The notes: a model not told the origin generated them from the sequence alone. Shown: positions 16,563 to 27,224, numbered from the stretch's first letter. The stretch is DNA of 64,000 bases from JAAYZQ01 sp034428935 (GCA_034428935.1 DAOUHB010000023.1:1-64000), one strand, 5' to 3'. Program-made: numbers and translations.

Positions 16563-17671
16563 GACCTGACCAACCTGCCCGGCCAGGCACGCCCCTTGCG
16601 GGCCCGGCCGGGGAGCCCGAGATCCCCCTCGAGCCCGACTTCCGGCGGCTGCGGCGCGTCTTGATGCTGGAGGGTGAGCCCGACCGCGTGCCCAACGTCG
16701 AGCTCCACGTCGATTGGCAGATCAAGCAGGCGTTCCTGGGCCGTCCGGTCAAGACGGTGGAGGACGACGTCGACTTCTGGCACCGGGCCGGCTACGACTA
16801 TATCTATCTGCGGGCCAACTACGAGTACCGCATGGTGGGCGATGGGCTGCGCGACGAGGATCATATCTATGCCGGCGACATGCAGGTCACCCGCTGGAGC
16901 GGCGAGGAGACCAGCCTGGTAAGCAACTGGGCCGAGTACGAGGCCTACCCCTGGCCACAGCTCGAGACCATCGACTACAGCAACCTGGCCGCCTGCGCCC
17001 GGGCACTCGTGCCGGGCATGAAGATCATCTCCGGGGTGGGTGGTATCTTTACCCGCGTGTGGCGTATCATGGGCTTTGAGCCCTTTTGCTACGCCCTGGT
17101 CGACCAGCCCGACCTGGTGGCCGAGCTGTTCCGCCGGGTGGGAGAGACCCAGCTCGCCGTCTTTCGGCGCATCGTCGACATGGACGAGATCGCGGGCATG
17201 TGGTACGGCGACGACCTGGCCTACCACTCAGGGACGATGGTCAGTCCCCGGGTCCTGCGCCGGTTTCTCTTTCCCTACCTGGAAGAGATGGGCGCCATCT
17301 GCCGCCAGCGCGACCTGCCCTTCATCCTTCATTCCGACGGCAACCTGTGGCAGGTGCTGCCCGACCTGATGGCGTGTGGCTTGAACGCGCTGCACCCGGT
17401 GGAGCCCAAGGCCATGGATGCCCGCGAGCTCAAGGCGCGCTATGGCCATCGTTTGTGCCTGCTGGGCAACGTGGAGATCGGCGAGACGCTGACCCTGGGC
17501 ACGCCCGCCGACGTGGAGGCCGAGGTGCGTCGCCGCATCCGCGACCTGGCCCCCGGCGGCGGCTATGCCGTCGGCTCCAGCAATACGGTGGCCCATTACG
17601 TCAAGCTAGAGAACTTTCGGGCCATGATCCGGGCGACCCGGCAGTTTGGCCGCTACCCGATAGCCGTTTGA
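16559..17671 (+). CDS. Uroporphyrinogen decarboxylase (URO-D) family protein, copy 2
   Basis: A 370-residue UroD-superfamily protein with a roughly 25-residue Pro/Gly-rich N-terminal extension. The MtaA-type zinc position is changed: H258-S-D260-G-N replaces H-x-C, so the cysteine ligand is aspartate. WYGDDLAYHSG (about 215-225) and ALHPVEPKAMD are shared with copy 3 but not with copy 1. The ATG overlaps the M20 stop (ATGA), indicating coupling. Members with HSDG are common in carbohydrate-catabolic islands but, to my knowledge, are mostly uncharacterised. No reaction is assigned. Confidence 0.8.
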   Translation: MRPDQPARPGTPLAGPAGEPEIPLEPDFRRLRRVLMLEGEPDRVPNVELHVDWQIKQAFLGRPVKTVEDDVDFWHRAGYDYIYLRANYEYRMVGDGLRDEDHIYAGDMQVTRWSGEETSLVSNWAEYEAYPWPQLETIDYSNLAACARALVPGMKIISGVGGIFTRVWRIMGFEPFCYALVDQPDLVAELFRRVGETQLAVFRRIVDMDEIAGMWYGDDLAYHSGTMVSPRVLRRFLFPYLEEMGAICRQRDLPFILHSDGNLWQVLPDLMACGLNALHPVEPKAMDARELKARYGHRLCLLGNVEIGETLTLGTPADVEAEVRRRIRDLAPGGGYAVGSSNTVAHYVKLENFRAMIRATRQFGRYPIAV

Positions 17672-17706
17672 CGGCAGCGTTGGAGGCCCGGCCAGGAGTT
17701 ACGACC

Positions 17707-18693
17707 ATGACCATGACTGCGCGAGAACGTGTGATGTGCGCCCTTTCCGGGGATCAGCCGGATCGGGTTCCATTCTGCGAAGGGAACATCGCGGCCAACG
17801 TGGCCCGCGCCCTGGCCGGCAGCGACCGCGACCTCTCGGAGCGCGAGATCTCGGAGCTGACCGGGCGCGACGTGGTGGTGCCCATCCTCTTTCCGCCCTA
17901 TTTCGCCGACACGGCCCCTGGGGTCGACGGCATCTCTTACGTGACCACCGGTTGGCTGCGGACGCGGGCCGACCTGGAGCGGATGGTCTTTCCCGATCCC
18001 GACGATCCGGCCCTCTACGCGGCTGCCCGTCGCGTACTGGACGATCGGGGCGAGCACGCCTGCGCCGCGGCGGTCAAGCTGGGCGTGGCCCCCACCCTGG
18101 TGAGCATGGGCATCGACGGCTTTTCCTTTGCCCTGAAAGACGATCCGTGGCTCATCCGCGAGGTGCTACGCCGCTACGTCGATTGGCAGGTGGTGGTCAC
18201 CGGCCACCTCATCGCCATGGGCTTTGACTTCCTGTGGTTCTACGACGACATTGCCTACAAGTCCGGCCCCTTTTGCTCTCCGGCGGCGTTCCGCGAGCTG
18301 CTGTTGCCCGCCATGCGGCGCTCGGCCGAAGCCATCACCATCCCCTGGGTGTTTCACAGCGACGGCAACCTCATGCCCATCCTCGACGACATCCTCAGCC
18401 TGGGGTCGTGGGGCCTGCACCCCATCGAACCCGGCCCCATGGACCTGGCCGAGGTCAAGGCCCGCTGCGGAGACCGGGTGTGCATCATCGGCAACGTCTC
18501 GGTCGACACCCTCAGCGCCGGCACGCCGGCCCAGGTACGCGAGGAGGTGCGGCAGTGCATCGCCGCCGGCGGCCCCGGCGGCGGCTACATGATCTCGTCG
18601 TCGAACAGCATCCCATCCTACGCCCGCCCCGAGAACGTCCAGGCCATGGTCGACGCCATCCGCGACTATGCGCCCTACCCGCTCCGGGTGTAG
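17707..18693 (+). CDS. Uroporphyrinogen decarboxylase (URO-D) family protein, copy 3
   Basis: A 328-residue UroD-superfamily protein beginning with TARERVMCALSGDQPDRVPF, the usual family opening. Like copy 2 it has HSDGN (H217, D219) in place of H-x-C, a WFYDDIAYKSG strand and GLHPIEPGPMD. Copies 2 and 3 are thus closer to each other than to copy 1 and may form a pair or heterodimer. The ATG at 17707 is preferred; an ATG two codons later is equally in frame. Its role in the pathway is unknown. Confidence 0.8.
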   Translation: MTMTARERVMCALSGDQPDRVPFCEGNIAANVARALAGSDRDLSEREISELTGRDVVVPILFPPYFADTAPGVDGISYVTTGWLRTRADLERMVFPDPDDPALYAAARRVLDDRGEHACAAAVKLGVAPTLVSMGIDGFSFALKDDPWLIREVLRRYVDWQVVVTGHLIAMGFDFLWFYDDIAYKSGPFCSPAAFRELLLPAMRRSAEAITIPWVFHSDGNLMPILDDILSLGSWGLHPIEPGPMDLAEVKARCGDRVCIIGNVSVDTLSAGTPAQVREEVRQCIAAGGPGGGYMISSSNSIPSYARPENVQAMVDAIRDYAPYPLRV

Positions 18694-18697
18694 CGCC

Positions 18698-19906
18698 GTG
18701 GAGCCACCCGCCGTGCGGCTCGGTTTTTTCGCCTATCCCTGGGATCTGGCCGACGAGGGCCCCGAAGAGGCCGTGGCGGCCATGGCCGCGCGCTGCGGCT
18801 GCAACGCCCTGGCCGTCAACGCCGTCTACCATCACGCCCGCCTGCTGCGGCCCCGCCGGCCGGGCCCGAAAGTCTTCGAGCTGCCGGGCGCCGTGGCCGC
18901 CTTCCAGCCCCAGGCCGCCCTCTATCCCCCGGGCGGCCCCGTGCCCCTGCCCCACGCGCCCCTGGTGCAAGCCGGTGTCCTGGCCCGCACCCGCGACGCT
19001 TGTGCCCGCCACGGCATGGATCTGGGCCTGTGGATCGTGGGCCTTCACAACTCGAGCCTGGGCGAGCTGTTTCCCGGCCTGTGCATGCTCAACTGCTTTG
19101 GCGATCGCTACACCTACAATCTCTGCCCCGCTGCCGCCGGCGACTATCTCACGGCCCTGGCCCGCGACCTTTGCGCCCAGTTCCGGCCCCGGCGGCTCAT
19201 CCTGGAGGCAACCGGCTACCTGGGCCTGCGCCACGGCGTGCACCACGAGCTTTTTTTCGGCGCCTGGGACGAAGCCCTGGAGCTGCTGCTGTCCCTGTGC
19301 TTCTGCCCCGCCTGCCAGGCCCGCGTCCGGGCGGCGGACCTCGACGTCGAGGCGTTGCGCGGGCAGGTGGCCCTGTGGGCCGGCCGCCTGCTGAACAGCC
19401 AGCCGGGGGCCGCCCCCTTTGACCCGGCCGATGGGCGCCTGTCCTGCCTCCTGGCCCAGGTCCCGGACCTGGCCGCCTACCAGGCGCTGCGCGCCGGCGC
19501 CGTCACCGATCTTGTCCGGCGCGTGCAGGCCGTGGCCGCCGCGGCCGGCGCCGAGCTGGACGTCATCCCGGCCAGCTTTCACCGGCCGGTTTCTCGTGCC
19601 TGGCTGGAGGGCGCGCACCTGCCCGGCCTGGCAACGGCTTGCAACCATCTGCTCATCCCCGCCTACTGGCCCGACGCCGGACAGGTTGCCGGCGACCTGG
19701 GGTGGGCCCACTGGCTCGCACCGGCGGCCGGCCTGGCGGCCGGCCTCAACGCCTGCGAGCCGGCCCTGGCCGGTGCCCCGGCCCTGGCCGCCCAGGCAGC
19801 CGCCTGCCGGAGGGCCGGCTGTCGCGGCATCTATTACTACAATTATGGCCTTTTGCCCGAGGCGCGACTGGAGTGGGTGGCCCGGGCCAACGCGGAGGTG
19901 AGCTGA
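18698..19906 (+). CDS. Uncharacterised protein, possibly TIM-barrel glycosidase-like
   Basis: A 402-residue protein I do not recognise. It begins VRLGFFAYPWDLADEGPEEA and has alternating hydrophobic strands, an acidic LILEATGYLG strand near 165-175, and a four-cysteine region that includes CFCPAC. The C-terminal HLLIPAYW and GIYYYNYGLLPEARLEW segments resemble the end strands of a barrel. This outline is reminiscent of putative glycoside hydrolase or family-10/42-like barrels, but no catalytic pair can be named. GTG at 18698 sits five bases after the previous stop; an ATG at 18668 lies inside the upstream gene. It overlaps the SDR gene by one base. Confidence 0.6.
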   Translation: MEPPAVRLGFFAYPWDLADEGPEEAVAAMAARCGCNALAVNAVYHHARLLRPRRPGPKVFELPGAVAAFQPQAALYPPGGPVPLPHAPLVQAGVLARTRDACARHGMDLGLWIVGLHNSSLGELFPGLCMLNCFGDRYTYNLCPAAAGDYLTALARDLCAQFRPRRLILEATGYLGLRHGVHHELFFGAWDEALELLLSLCFCPACQARVRAADLDVEALRGQVALWAGRLLNSQPGAAPFDPADGRLSCLLAQVPDLAAYQALRAGAVTDLVRRVQAVAAAAGAELDVIPASFHRPVSRAWLEGAHLPGLATACNHLLIPAYWPDAGQVAGDLGWAHWLAPAAGLAAGLNACEPALAGAPALAAQAAACRRAGCRGIYYYNYGLLPEARLEWVARANAEVS

Positions 19907-20691
19907 TGGCGCAGCCGCTGCAGGGACGGGTGGCGCTGGTGACCGGCGCTTCGCGGGGCATCGGCCGGGGCGTGGCCCTCTGCCTGGCAGAGCGCGGCGC
20001 CGCCGTCGTGGTCAACTATCGCTCCCACGCGGCCGAGGCCGAAGAGGTGGTGCAGGCCATCGGCTCGGCGGGCGGCCGCGCCCTCGCCTGGCAGGCCGAC
20101 GTGGCCGTCCGCGACGAGGTGGACGCCCTGGTCCAGGGTGCTGTGGCGGCCTTTGGCCGGCTGGACATTGCCGTGGCCAACGCGGCCCATTCCATCCGAG
20201 GGCCGGTGGTTTCGGCGGACTGGGAGGACGTGCTCCGCGTGCTGGAAGTGAGCCAATTCGGCGTCTTTCACACCTGCCAGTTCGCCGCCCGCCAGATGCT
20301 GGCCCAGGAGCCGAGCGGCTCCAGTCGCGGCAAGATCGTCATCGTCAGCTCTATTCTCGAAGAGCTGCCGGCGCCGCACAGCGGCCCGTATAACATGGCC
20401 AAGGCGGCCGTTAACCACCTGGGGCGCACCCTGGCCGCCGAGCTGGCCCGTGACCGGGTGAACGTGAACATGGTCAACCCCGGCTGGATCGACACCCCCG
20501 GCGAGCGGCAGTTTGCCAGCGAAGAGGCGCTGCAATCCGGCGGCAGCCGCATCCCCTGGGGCCGGCTGGGCACGCCCGATGACATCGCCCGTGCTGTCGC
20601 CTTCCTGGCCAGCGACGACGCCGACTATATCACCGGCGCCACGCTGCGCGTGGATGGCGGCTTCTTGCTGGGACTGAGCCTGCCCGGCTAG
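19906..20691 (+). CDS. Short-chain dehydrogenase/reductase (FabG-like)
   Basis: Classical SDR of 261 residues. The cofactor motif TGASRGIG is at 13-20, the NAA-type strand reads VANAAHS, the catalytic serine lies in IVSSILEE, and the Y-x-x-x-K pair is in GPYNMAKAA. R in the ASRG loop and VNYRSH after beta-2 suggest NADP preference. It probably oxidises or reduces a sugar or polyol hydroxyl of the pathway intermediate. Start and previous stop share one base (TGATG) with GGAGG upstream. Fatty-acid FabG is unlikely in this context. Confidence 0.88.
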   Translation: MAQPLQGRVALVTGASRGIGRGVALCLAERGAAVVVNYRSHAAEAEEVVQAIGSAGGRALAWQADVAVRDEVDALVQGAVAAFGRLDIAVANAAHSIRGPVVSADWEDVLRVLEVSQFGVFHTCQFAARQMLAQEPSGSSRGKIVIVSSILEELPAPHSGPYNMAKAAVNHLGRTLAAELARDRVNVNMVNPGWIDTPGERQFASEEALQSGGSRIPWGRLGTPDDIARAVAFLASDDADYITGATLRVDGGFLLGLSLPG

Positions 20692-20717
20692 CACCGGCAA
20701 TCTCCTGGAGGTAGCAC

Positions 20718-22637
20718 ATGCCCTTTGGTTATACTGGCAAGGTTCTGAAGGTGGATCTGACGACGGGCTCCATGACCTACGAGTCGCCACCGCCCGACGT
20801 GTACCGGCGCTACGCCGGCGGCAGTTGCCTGGCCATGACCTACATGCTGCGCGACGTGCCGCCCGGCCTGGATGCCTTTGACCCTCGAAACGTGCTCGTC
20901 CTGGCCGCCAGCGTCGTCACCGGCGCGCCCCTCTCGGGGCTGTCGCGCTTTAACGTCACCGCCCTGTCCCCGCTCACTGGCACCATCGGCGACAGCCAGG
21001 CCGGCGGATACTGGGGGGCCGAGCTGAAAATGGCCGGCCTGGATGCCATCGTTGTCACCGGCCGGGCCGCCGAGCCGGTCTACCTCTGGGTCCACGATGG
21101 GCACGCCGAGATCCGGCCCGCCGGGCACCTGTGGGGCCTGGACACCGGCCCGGCCCAGGCGCGCATCCGGGAGGAGCTGGCCGACGCCCGCGTTCGCGTC
21201 GCACAGATCGGCCCGGGCGGTGAGAACCTGGTGCGTTATGCCGCCATCGTCAACGAGCTGCACCACTTTAACGGGCGCACGGGCATGGGCGCCGTCATGG
21301 GCGCCAAGAACCTCAAAGCCATTGCCGTCCGCGGTCGCGGCAAGGTGCAGGTCCACGACCCGGCGGCGCTGCAAGCTCTGGCCCGCTCCGTGCCGGAGCG
21401 GATCAAGGCCAACGGCGGCAGCCAGCTCCTTGGCAGCCGGGGCACGGCCGGCTTTGTGGCCGCCACCAGCGCGGGCGGCGGGCTGCCCACCCGCAACTTC
21501 CGGAGCGGTGTCTTTGAGGAAGCCGCCGCCATCGACGGCGAAGCCATGCACCAGGCCCTGGGCCACGGCAGCACCACCTGCTACGCCTGCGCTGTACGCT
21601 GCAAGCAGGTCATCGCCGCCCACGAGCCCTACGAGATCGATCCCCAATACGGCGGCCCCGAGTACGAGGGCCTGGCCGCGCTGGGCGCCTACACCGGCGT
21701 CTCGGACCTGGCGGCGGTGTGCAAGGCCAACGAGCTGTGCAACCGCTACACCCTCGACGTCATCTCCACGGGGGCCATGATCGCCTGGGCCACGGACTGT
21801 TACGAACAGGGGCTCATCGGCCCGCAACAGACCGGCGGCATGACTCTGCGCTTTGGCGACGGCGAGATGCTGGTGCGCCTGGTGGAGATGATTGCCCGGC
21901 GGGAGGGCCTGGGAGACCTGCTGGCCGAGGGCCCGCTGCGCGCCGGGCAGGCCTGGGGCCCCGAAGCCGCTGCCCTGGCGATCCACACCAAGGGCCAGCC
22001 CTATCCGGCACACATGGCCCGGGCCAAGGGCTCGCTGCCGGTGGTCTATGCCGTCAACCCCTACGGCGCCGACCACATGTGCACCGAGCACGACGCCTTC
22101 CTGCTGCCCGACATGCCCGATTCGTTCCAGGAGCGCATGCGCGCCCTGGGCATCCTGGGCACCGCCCCGATGGACGCAACCGGCCCCCTGAAGGTGCGCC
22201 TGGCGACCATCACCCAGCGCTACATGAGCCTGCTGGACAGCCTGGAGCTGTGCGCCTTCTGTTTCGCCAACGCCTGGTTCTTTGACGGCGAGGACATTGT
22301 GGCGGCGGTGCGCGCCATCACCGGCTGGCAGACGACCCTGTGGGAGCTGATGCTCGTAGGCGAGCGGCGCATCCAGCTCATGCGCGCCTTTAACGCCCGC
22401 GAGGGCCTGGATGCCCGCCACGACGTTCTGCCGGCGCGCATGGTCGAGCCACTGGTGGGCGGGCCGACCGATGGCTGGCGGGTGGACATGGACGCCTGGC
22501 AGCGCGACCGGGCCCTCTACTATGCCGCCATGGGTTGGGACCCCGAGAGCGGCCTGCCGGGCCGGGCCAGGCTGCACGAGCTGGACCTGGATTGGGTGGT
22601 CGACGAGCTGGAGCGCCACGGCGCCCTGGCCGGTTGA
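20718..22637 (+). CDS. Aldehyde:ferredoxin oxidoreductase family protein (tungsten-type)
   Basis: A 639-residue member of the AOR family, about the normal length. The [4Fe-4S] ligands C288, C291 and C295 (CYACAVRC) fall at the same numbers as in Pyrococcus AOR; the fourth ligand is C512 or C515 in ELCAFCFANAW. The N-terminal GYTGKVLKVDLTTG and SVVTGAPLSG segments match the domain that binds the bis-tungstopterin. The family oxidises aldehydes to acids with ferredoxin as acceptor, with some members acting on aldoses or benzoyl-CoA-type substrates. In this island it could oxidise the aldehyde released by one of the aldolases. ATG at 20718 follows GGAGG. Confidence 0.9.
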   Translation: MPFGYTGKVLKVDLTTGSMTYESPPPDVYRRYAGGSCLAMTYMLRDVPPGLDAFDPRNVLVLAASVVTGAPLSGLSRFNVTALSPLTGTIGDSQAGGYWGAELKMAGLDAIVVTGRAAEPVYLWVHDGHAEIRPAGHLWGLDTGPAQARIREELADARVRVAQIGPGGENLVRYAAIVNELHHFNGRTGMGAVMGAKNLKAIAVRGRGKVQVHDPAALQALARSVPERIKANGGSQLLGSRGTAGFVAATSAGGGLPTRNFRSGVFEEAAAIDGEAMHQALGHGSTTCYACAVRCKQVIAAHEPYEIDPQYGGPEYEGLAALGAYTGVSDLAAVCKANELCNRYTLDVISTGAMIAWATDCYEQGLIGPQQTGGMTLRFGDGEMLVRLVEMIARREGLGDLLAEGPLRAGQAWGPEAAALAIHTKGQPYPAHMARAKGSLPVVYAVNPYGADHMCTEHDAFLLPDMPDSFQERMRALGILGTAPMDATGPLKVRLATITQRYMSLLDSLELCAFCFANAWFFDGEDIVAAVRAITGWQTTLWELMLVGERRIQLMRAFNAREGLDARHDVLPARMVEPLVGGPTDGWRVDMDAWQRDRALYYAAMGWDPESGLPGRARLHELDLDWVVDELERHGALAG

Positions 22638-22675
22638 CGGTGTCGGCGCCCCGCCAGGGGGCCGCGGGAGGGGTC

Positions 22676-23437
22676 GTGAACGTCACGTATGCCATCAGCC
22701 TCTGGAATTTCAGCCACTATGCCGGGCCCGGCGACCTGGAGGGCGAGCTTGCCGCGGTGCGGGCCCAGGGCTATGGCATCGAGCTGTGGCCCCACTGGCC
22801 CGGCGAGCCGGATCTCTACAGCCCGGCCATGCGCGATCGCCTCGTTTCGGCGCTGGCCGGAATGCCAGTCAGCCTCCATTCCGCCCTGGTGCGCGGATTT
22901 GCCGCCCAGGCGGCCCAGGTGGACGCCGCCGCCGAACTGGGGGCCAACGTGCTGGTGACGCACTCGGACGAGTTCTTCCAGGAGGGTACCCGTCGCCTGG
23001 ACGCGCCCCTCTGCCGCGACGTGGTCGCCTATGCCGCCGAGCGCGGCGTGCGCGTGGCCCTGGAAAACGGCCAGTTGCCCTTTCTCGCCGCGGCCATCGG
23101 CGCCGTGGAGGGTCTCCACGTCTGTCTCGACGTGGGGCACGTCTATCTCACCGACGCCCCCCTGTGCGACTTTCTCGACGCCCTGGGCCCGCGCATCATC
23201 CACCTCCACCTCCAGGACATGGGCCTGCCGGGCGAGGCCGAGATGCCCCACGCCCTGCGGGACCACTACACGCCGGGCACCGGCAGCATCCCGGCCGGCG
23301 ATTGGCATCTGCTGGCCCGGACCCTGCGTGCCCTGGACTTTCGGGGGATGGCCGTTTTCGAGGTCCGTCCCCGCAACCCCTATCACACCGCCCGGCTGGG
23401 CAGGCAGTTCTTCCAGGAGGTTCTGGCCTCAGCGTAG
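22676..23437 (+). CDS. Sugar phosphate isomerase/epimerase-like TIM-barrel protein
   Basis: A 253-residue protein of the AP-endonuclease-2/xylose-isomerase-like barrel family. Likely metal ligands are the glutamate in VALENG, the Asp and His of LDVGHVYLT, the histidines in IIHLHLQDM and the final glutamate in AVFEVRP. Members isomerise or epimerise sugars, hydroxypyruvate or inosose. GTG at 22676 lies after GGGAGGGG, 38 bases past the AOR stop. It is the last gene of the island and converges with the SHOCT gene, overlapping it by nine bases at the 3' ends. Confidence 0.82.
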   Translation: MNVTYAISLWNFSHYAGPGDLEGELAAVRAQGYGIELWPHWPGEPDLYSPAMRDRLVSALAGMPVSLHSALVRGFAAQAAQVDAAAELGANVLVTHSDEFFQEGTRRLDAPLCRDVVAYAAERGVRVALENGQLPFLAAAIGAVEGLHVCLDVGHVYLTDAPLCDFLDALGPRIIHLHLQDMGLPGEAEMPHALRDHYTPGTGSIPAGDWHLLARTLRALDFRGMAVFEVRPRNPYHTARLGRQFFQEVLASA

Positions 23438-23668
23438 TTCCTCTCGCATCCGCTCGTACTCCTCGCGGCTGATCTCACCCTGGGCGTAGCGCCGCCGAAG
23501 CTCCTGCAGCGGGTCCTTATCCGTGTCGGGCGGCGTTGGGGGGCCGCCCATGTTGAGCCCCGGCCCGCGCCTCATGTACCACACGCCGGCAAAGACGATC
23601 CCGGCGACCACCAACACGAACAGGAAAAGAGCCAGAAGGACCAGCAGGCCCACATTCATCATCTCCAT
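23429..23668 (-). CDS. Small SHOCT-domain membrane protein
   Basis: A 79-residue protein with one hydrophobic membrane helix at about 6-28, a basic stop-transfer YMRR, a Pro/Gly linker and a C-terminal SHOCT motif (LQELRRRYAQGEISREEYE). SHOCT tails occur on many small membrane proteins and are thought to aid oligomerisation. It lies 12 bases downstream of the copper ATPase gene and is probably co-transcribed with it. Its function is unknown. Confidence 0.85.
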   Translation of the reverse strand: MEMMNVGLLVLLALFLFVLVVAGIVFAGVWYMRRGPGLNMGGPPTPPDTDKDPLQELRRRYAQGEISREEYERMREELR

Positions 23669-23680
23669 CGTTCTCCTCGT

Positions 23681-25876
<2,196 letters not shown>

Positions 25877-25980
25877 GCCATTACCTCCTACAGAGTGGGG
25901 TTCGCCCGCCGGCCTGGTCCGCGTAGAATATTGTGCACACCCCCATGACGATCCCAAACGCGGCGTTCCATTCGTCCTCC

Positions 25981-26355
25981 TTATTGCGACGCCTTGGCAG
26001 CGTTCTCCTGTACCCTGAACTCGACCATCCGGCGGATGAGGTCCCATGGAATGGGCTTGTTGAGGGGGAACTGAACTGAGCCCTTGCCCTGCTTGTACGG
26101 CGCTAGCTCTTCCTTGAAGGCCTCCTCGTAACCGCCCGGCACCGGGTAGAAGCCGATGTGGTTCTTGAAGGCGGCAAAATGCACCAGGTGACGCCCATAC
26201 AGGTCGAACGTGGGGATGGCGTAGCTGATGGTCTCGGTCGCACCGGGTGCCGCCCCCTTGATAACCGCCCGCATCTCTTCCAGCAGCTCTTGTGTCTCGG
26301 GCGGGAATTCCGCGATGTACTCGTCGATGGTGGTAACTTTCGATCGATTCGCCAT
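25981..26355 (-). CDS. DUF1801 family protein (YdhG/iron-chaperone-like)
   Basis: A 124-residue protein with the typical start TIDEYIAEFPPETQELLEEM, then ATETISYAIPTF, HLVHFAAFKNHIGFYP and the basic C-terminal FPLNKPIPWDLIRRMVEFR. This is the DUF1801 fold, related in shape to YjbR and frataxin-like domains, with no firmly known function. The frame is open further upstream to 26529 but only the part from the ATG at 26355 matches family length. A strong minus-strand promoter at 26604-26632 probably drives it with a leader of about 240 bases. Confidence 0.85.
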   Translation of the reverse strand: MANRSKVTTIDEYIAEFPPETQELLEEMRAVIKGAAPGATETISYAIPTFDLYGRHLVHFAAFKNHIGFYPVPGGYEEAFKEELAPYKQGKGSVQFPLNKPIPWDLIRRMVEFRVQENAAKASQ

Positions 26356-26603
26356 GTCTTGTACCGGCCTTTCGTTACTGTTCTGGAGCCCCGGGACTTT
26401 TGAGGCGAAGGTCGTCCGTACCAGATCCTTTGCACAGCAAACGTTGCGGCAGAACGGGCGCTTTCGGCGGGTCTGCCCGGGTCCCAAGCCGGATGCGCCT
26501 GGTAAAGGCACATTCCGGCACCTGTCCATGTTCGGTTTCGATTGGGTTATTCAGGGCCTGACGGGGCCAAGCTGCAAGACGGTGCAGGCTGGAAGCAAGG
26601 GCC

Positions 26604-26632
26604 ATGATACACTGCAACCACCTTCTTGTCAA
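26604..26632 (-). promoter_or_regulatory. Sigma-70-like promoter upstream of the DUF1801 gene
   Basis: Minus-strand TTGACA (26627-26632) and TATCAT (26604-26609) are separated by 17 bases. The 377-base gap from 26356 to 26732 holds no other convincing gene, so the transcript would have a long leader of about 240 bases before the DUF1801 ATG. I found no recognisable riboswitch in it. Confidence 0.6.
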
Positions 26633-26732
26633 GTCGCCACCGGCCGCCACGGTTCAGCTCGCAGCAGCTCCTGTGCTGGCGACAGCGCCGTCTCTGCGTC
26701 CTGGTTGGAATCGTGAGCCTCGGGCGTGAGAC

Positions 26733-27224
26733 CTACGTGGGACCAGGAGGCCGAACCAGCACGGTAAAGGCTCGCCCCAGGGGATTTTGAAAGGTTGCAA
26801 CCGGCGCAAATCCAAGGCGCTGCACGGTGCTCAGGGCCCGCTTGTTCCACGTGGCGACCGTGACGCGCAGGCTCCTCTGCCCCACCTGCGACTGGACGAA
26901 CCGGAAGGCTTGCGCCAGAAAATCGGCGCCCCGCCCCTGCCCCGTCAGGTCCGGCCTCATTCCCGCGCCGACGTCCACCGCCGAGGCGTCATACTCCCAG
27001 CCGGGCACCTGGCCGTCGGGGCCGATGGAGCAAAAGCCCACCAGCTCGGACCCACGGTAGGCCCCAAAGTAGCCGTTGGCCGGATCGAGCATGTACTCGA
27101 TTGACGTCTCGCGATCCTCGGGCGGGATGTCATAGATGGCATATTCGCCCGGGTACTGCCAGTCCGCGATCTCATCCGCGCCGTCCCGTGCAAGAACCCG
27201 AAACTCGTAAAAGTCGTCGCTCAT
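26733..27224 (-). CDS. GNAT-family N-acetyltransferase
   Basis: A 163-residue acetyltransferase. The acetyl-CoA loop is in GMRPDLTGQGRGADFL (R/Q-x-x-G-x-G/A type), followed by LRVTVATWNKRALSTVQRLGF, typical of RimI/RimJ-like proteins. The acceptor (protein N-terminus, amino acid or small amine) cannot be told. The ATG at 27224 has AGGTG four bases upstream and is preferred to the GTG at 27230. A weak promoter candidate (TTGATA 27256-27261, TAATCT 27233-27238, 17-base spacer) would give an almost leaderless message. Confidence 0.85.
   Translation of the reverse strand: MSDDFYEFRVLARDGADEIADWQYPGEYAIYDIPPEDRETSIEYMLDPANGYFGAYRGSELVGFCSIGPDGQVPGWEYDASAVDVGAGMRPDLTGQGRGADFLAQAFRFVQSQVGQRSLRVTVATWNKRALSTVQRLGFAPVATFQNPLGRAFTVLVRPPGPT

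Noticed and set aside
14248..18693. Haem-pathway HemE
   Set aside because: Three tandem copies in a catabolic island, with HSCG/HSDG motifs and no N-terminal haem-UroD signature or other hem genes, point away from haem synthesis.
26375..26650. A 91-codon minus-strand gene between the DUF1801 and GNAT genes
   Set aside because: No ribosome site and no family resemblance; its start lies upstream of the promoter at 26604-26632, so the predicted transcript would not contain it.
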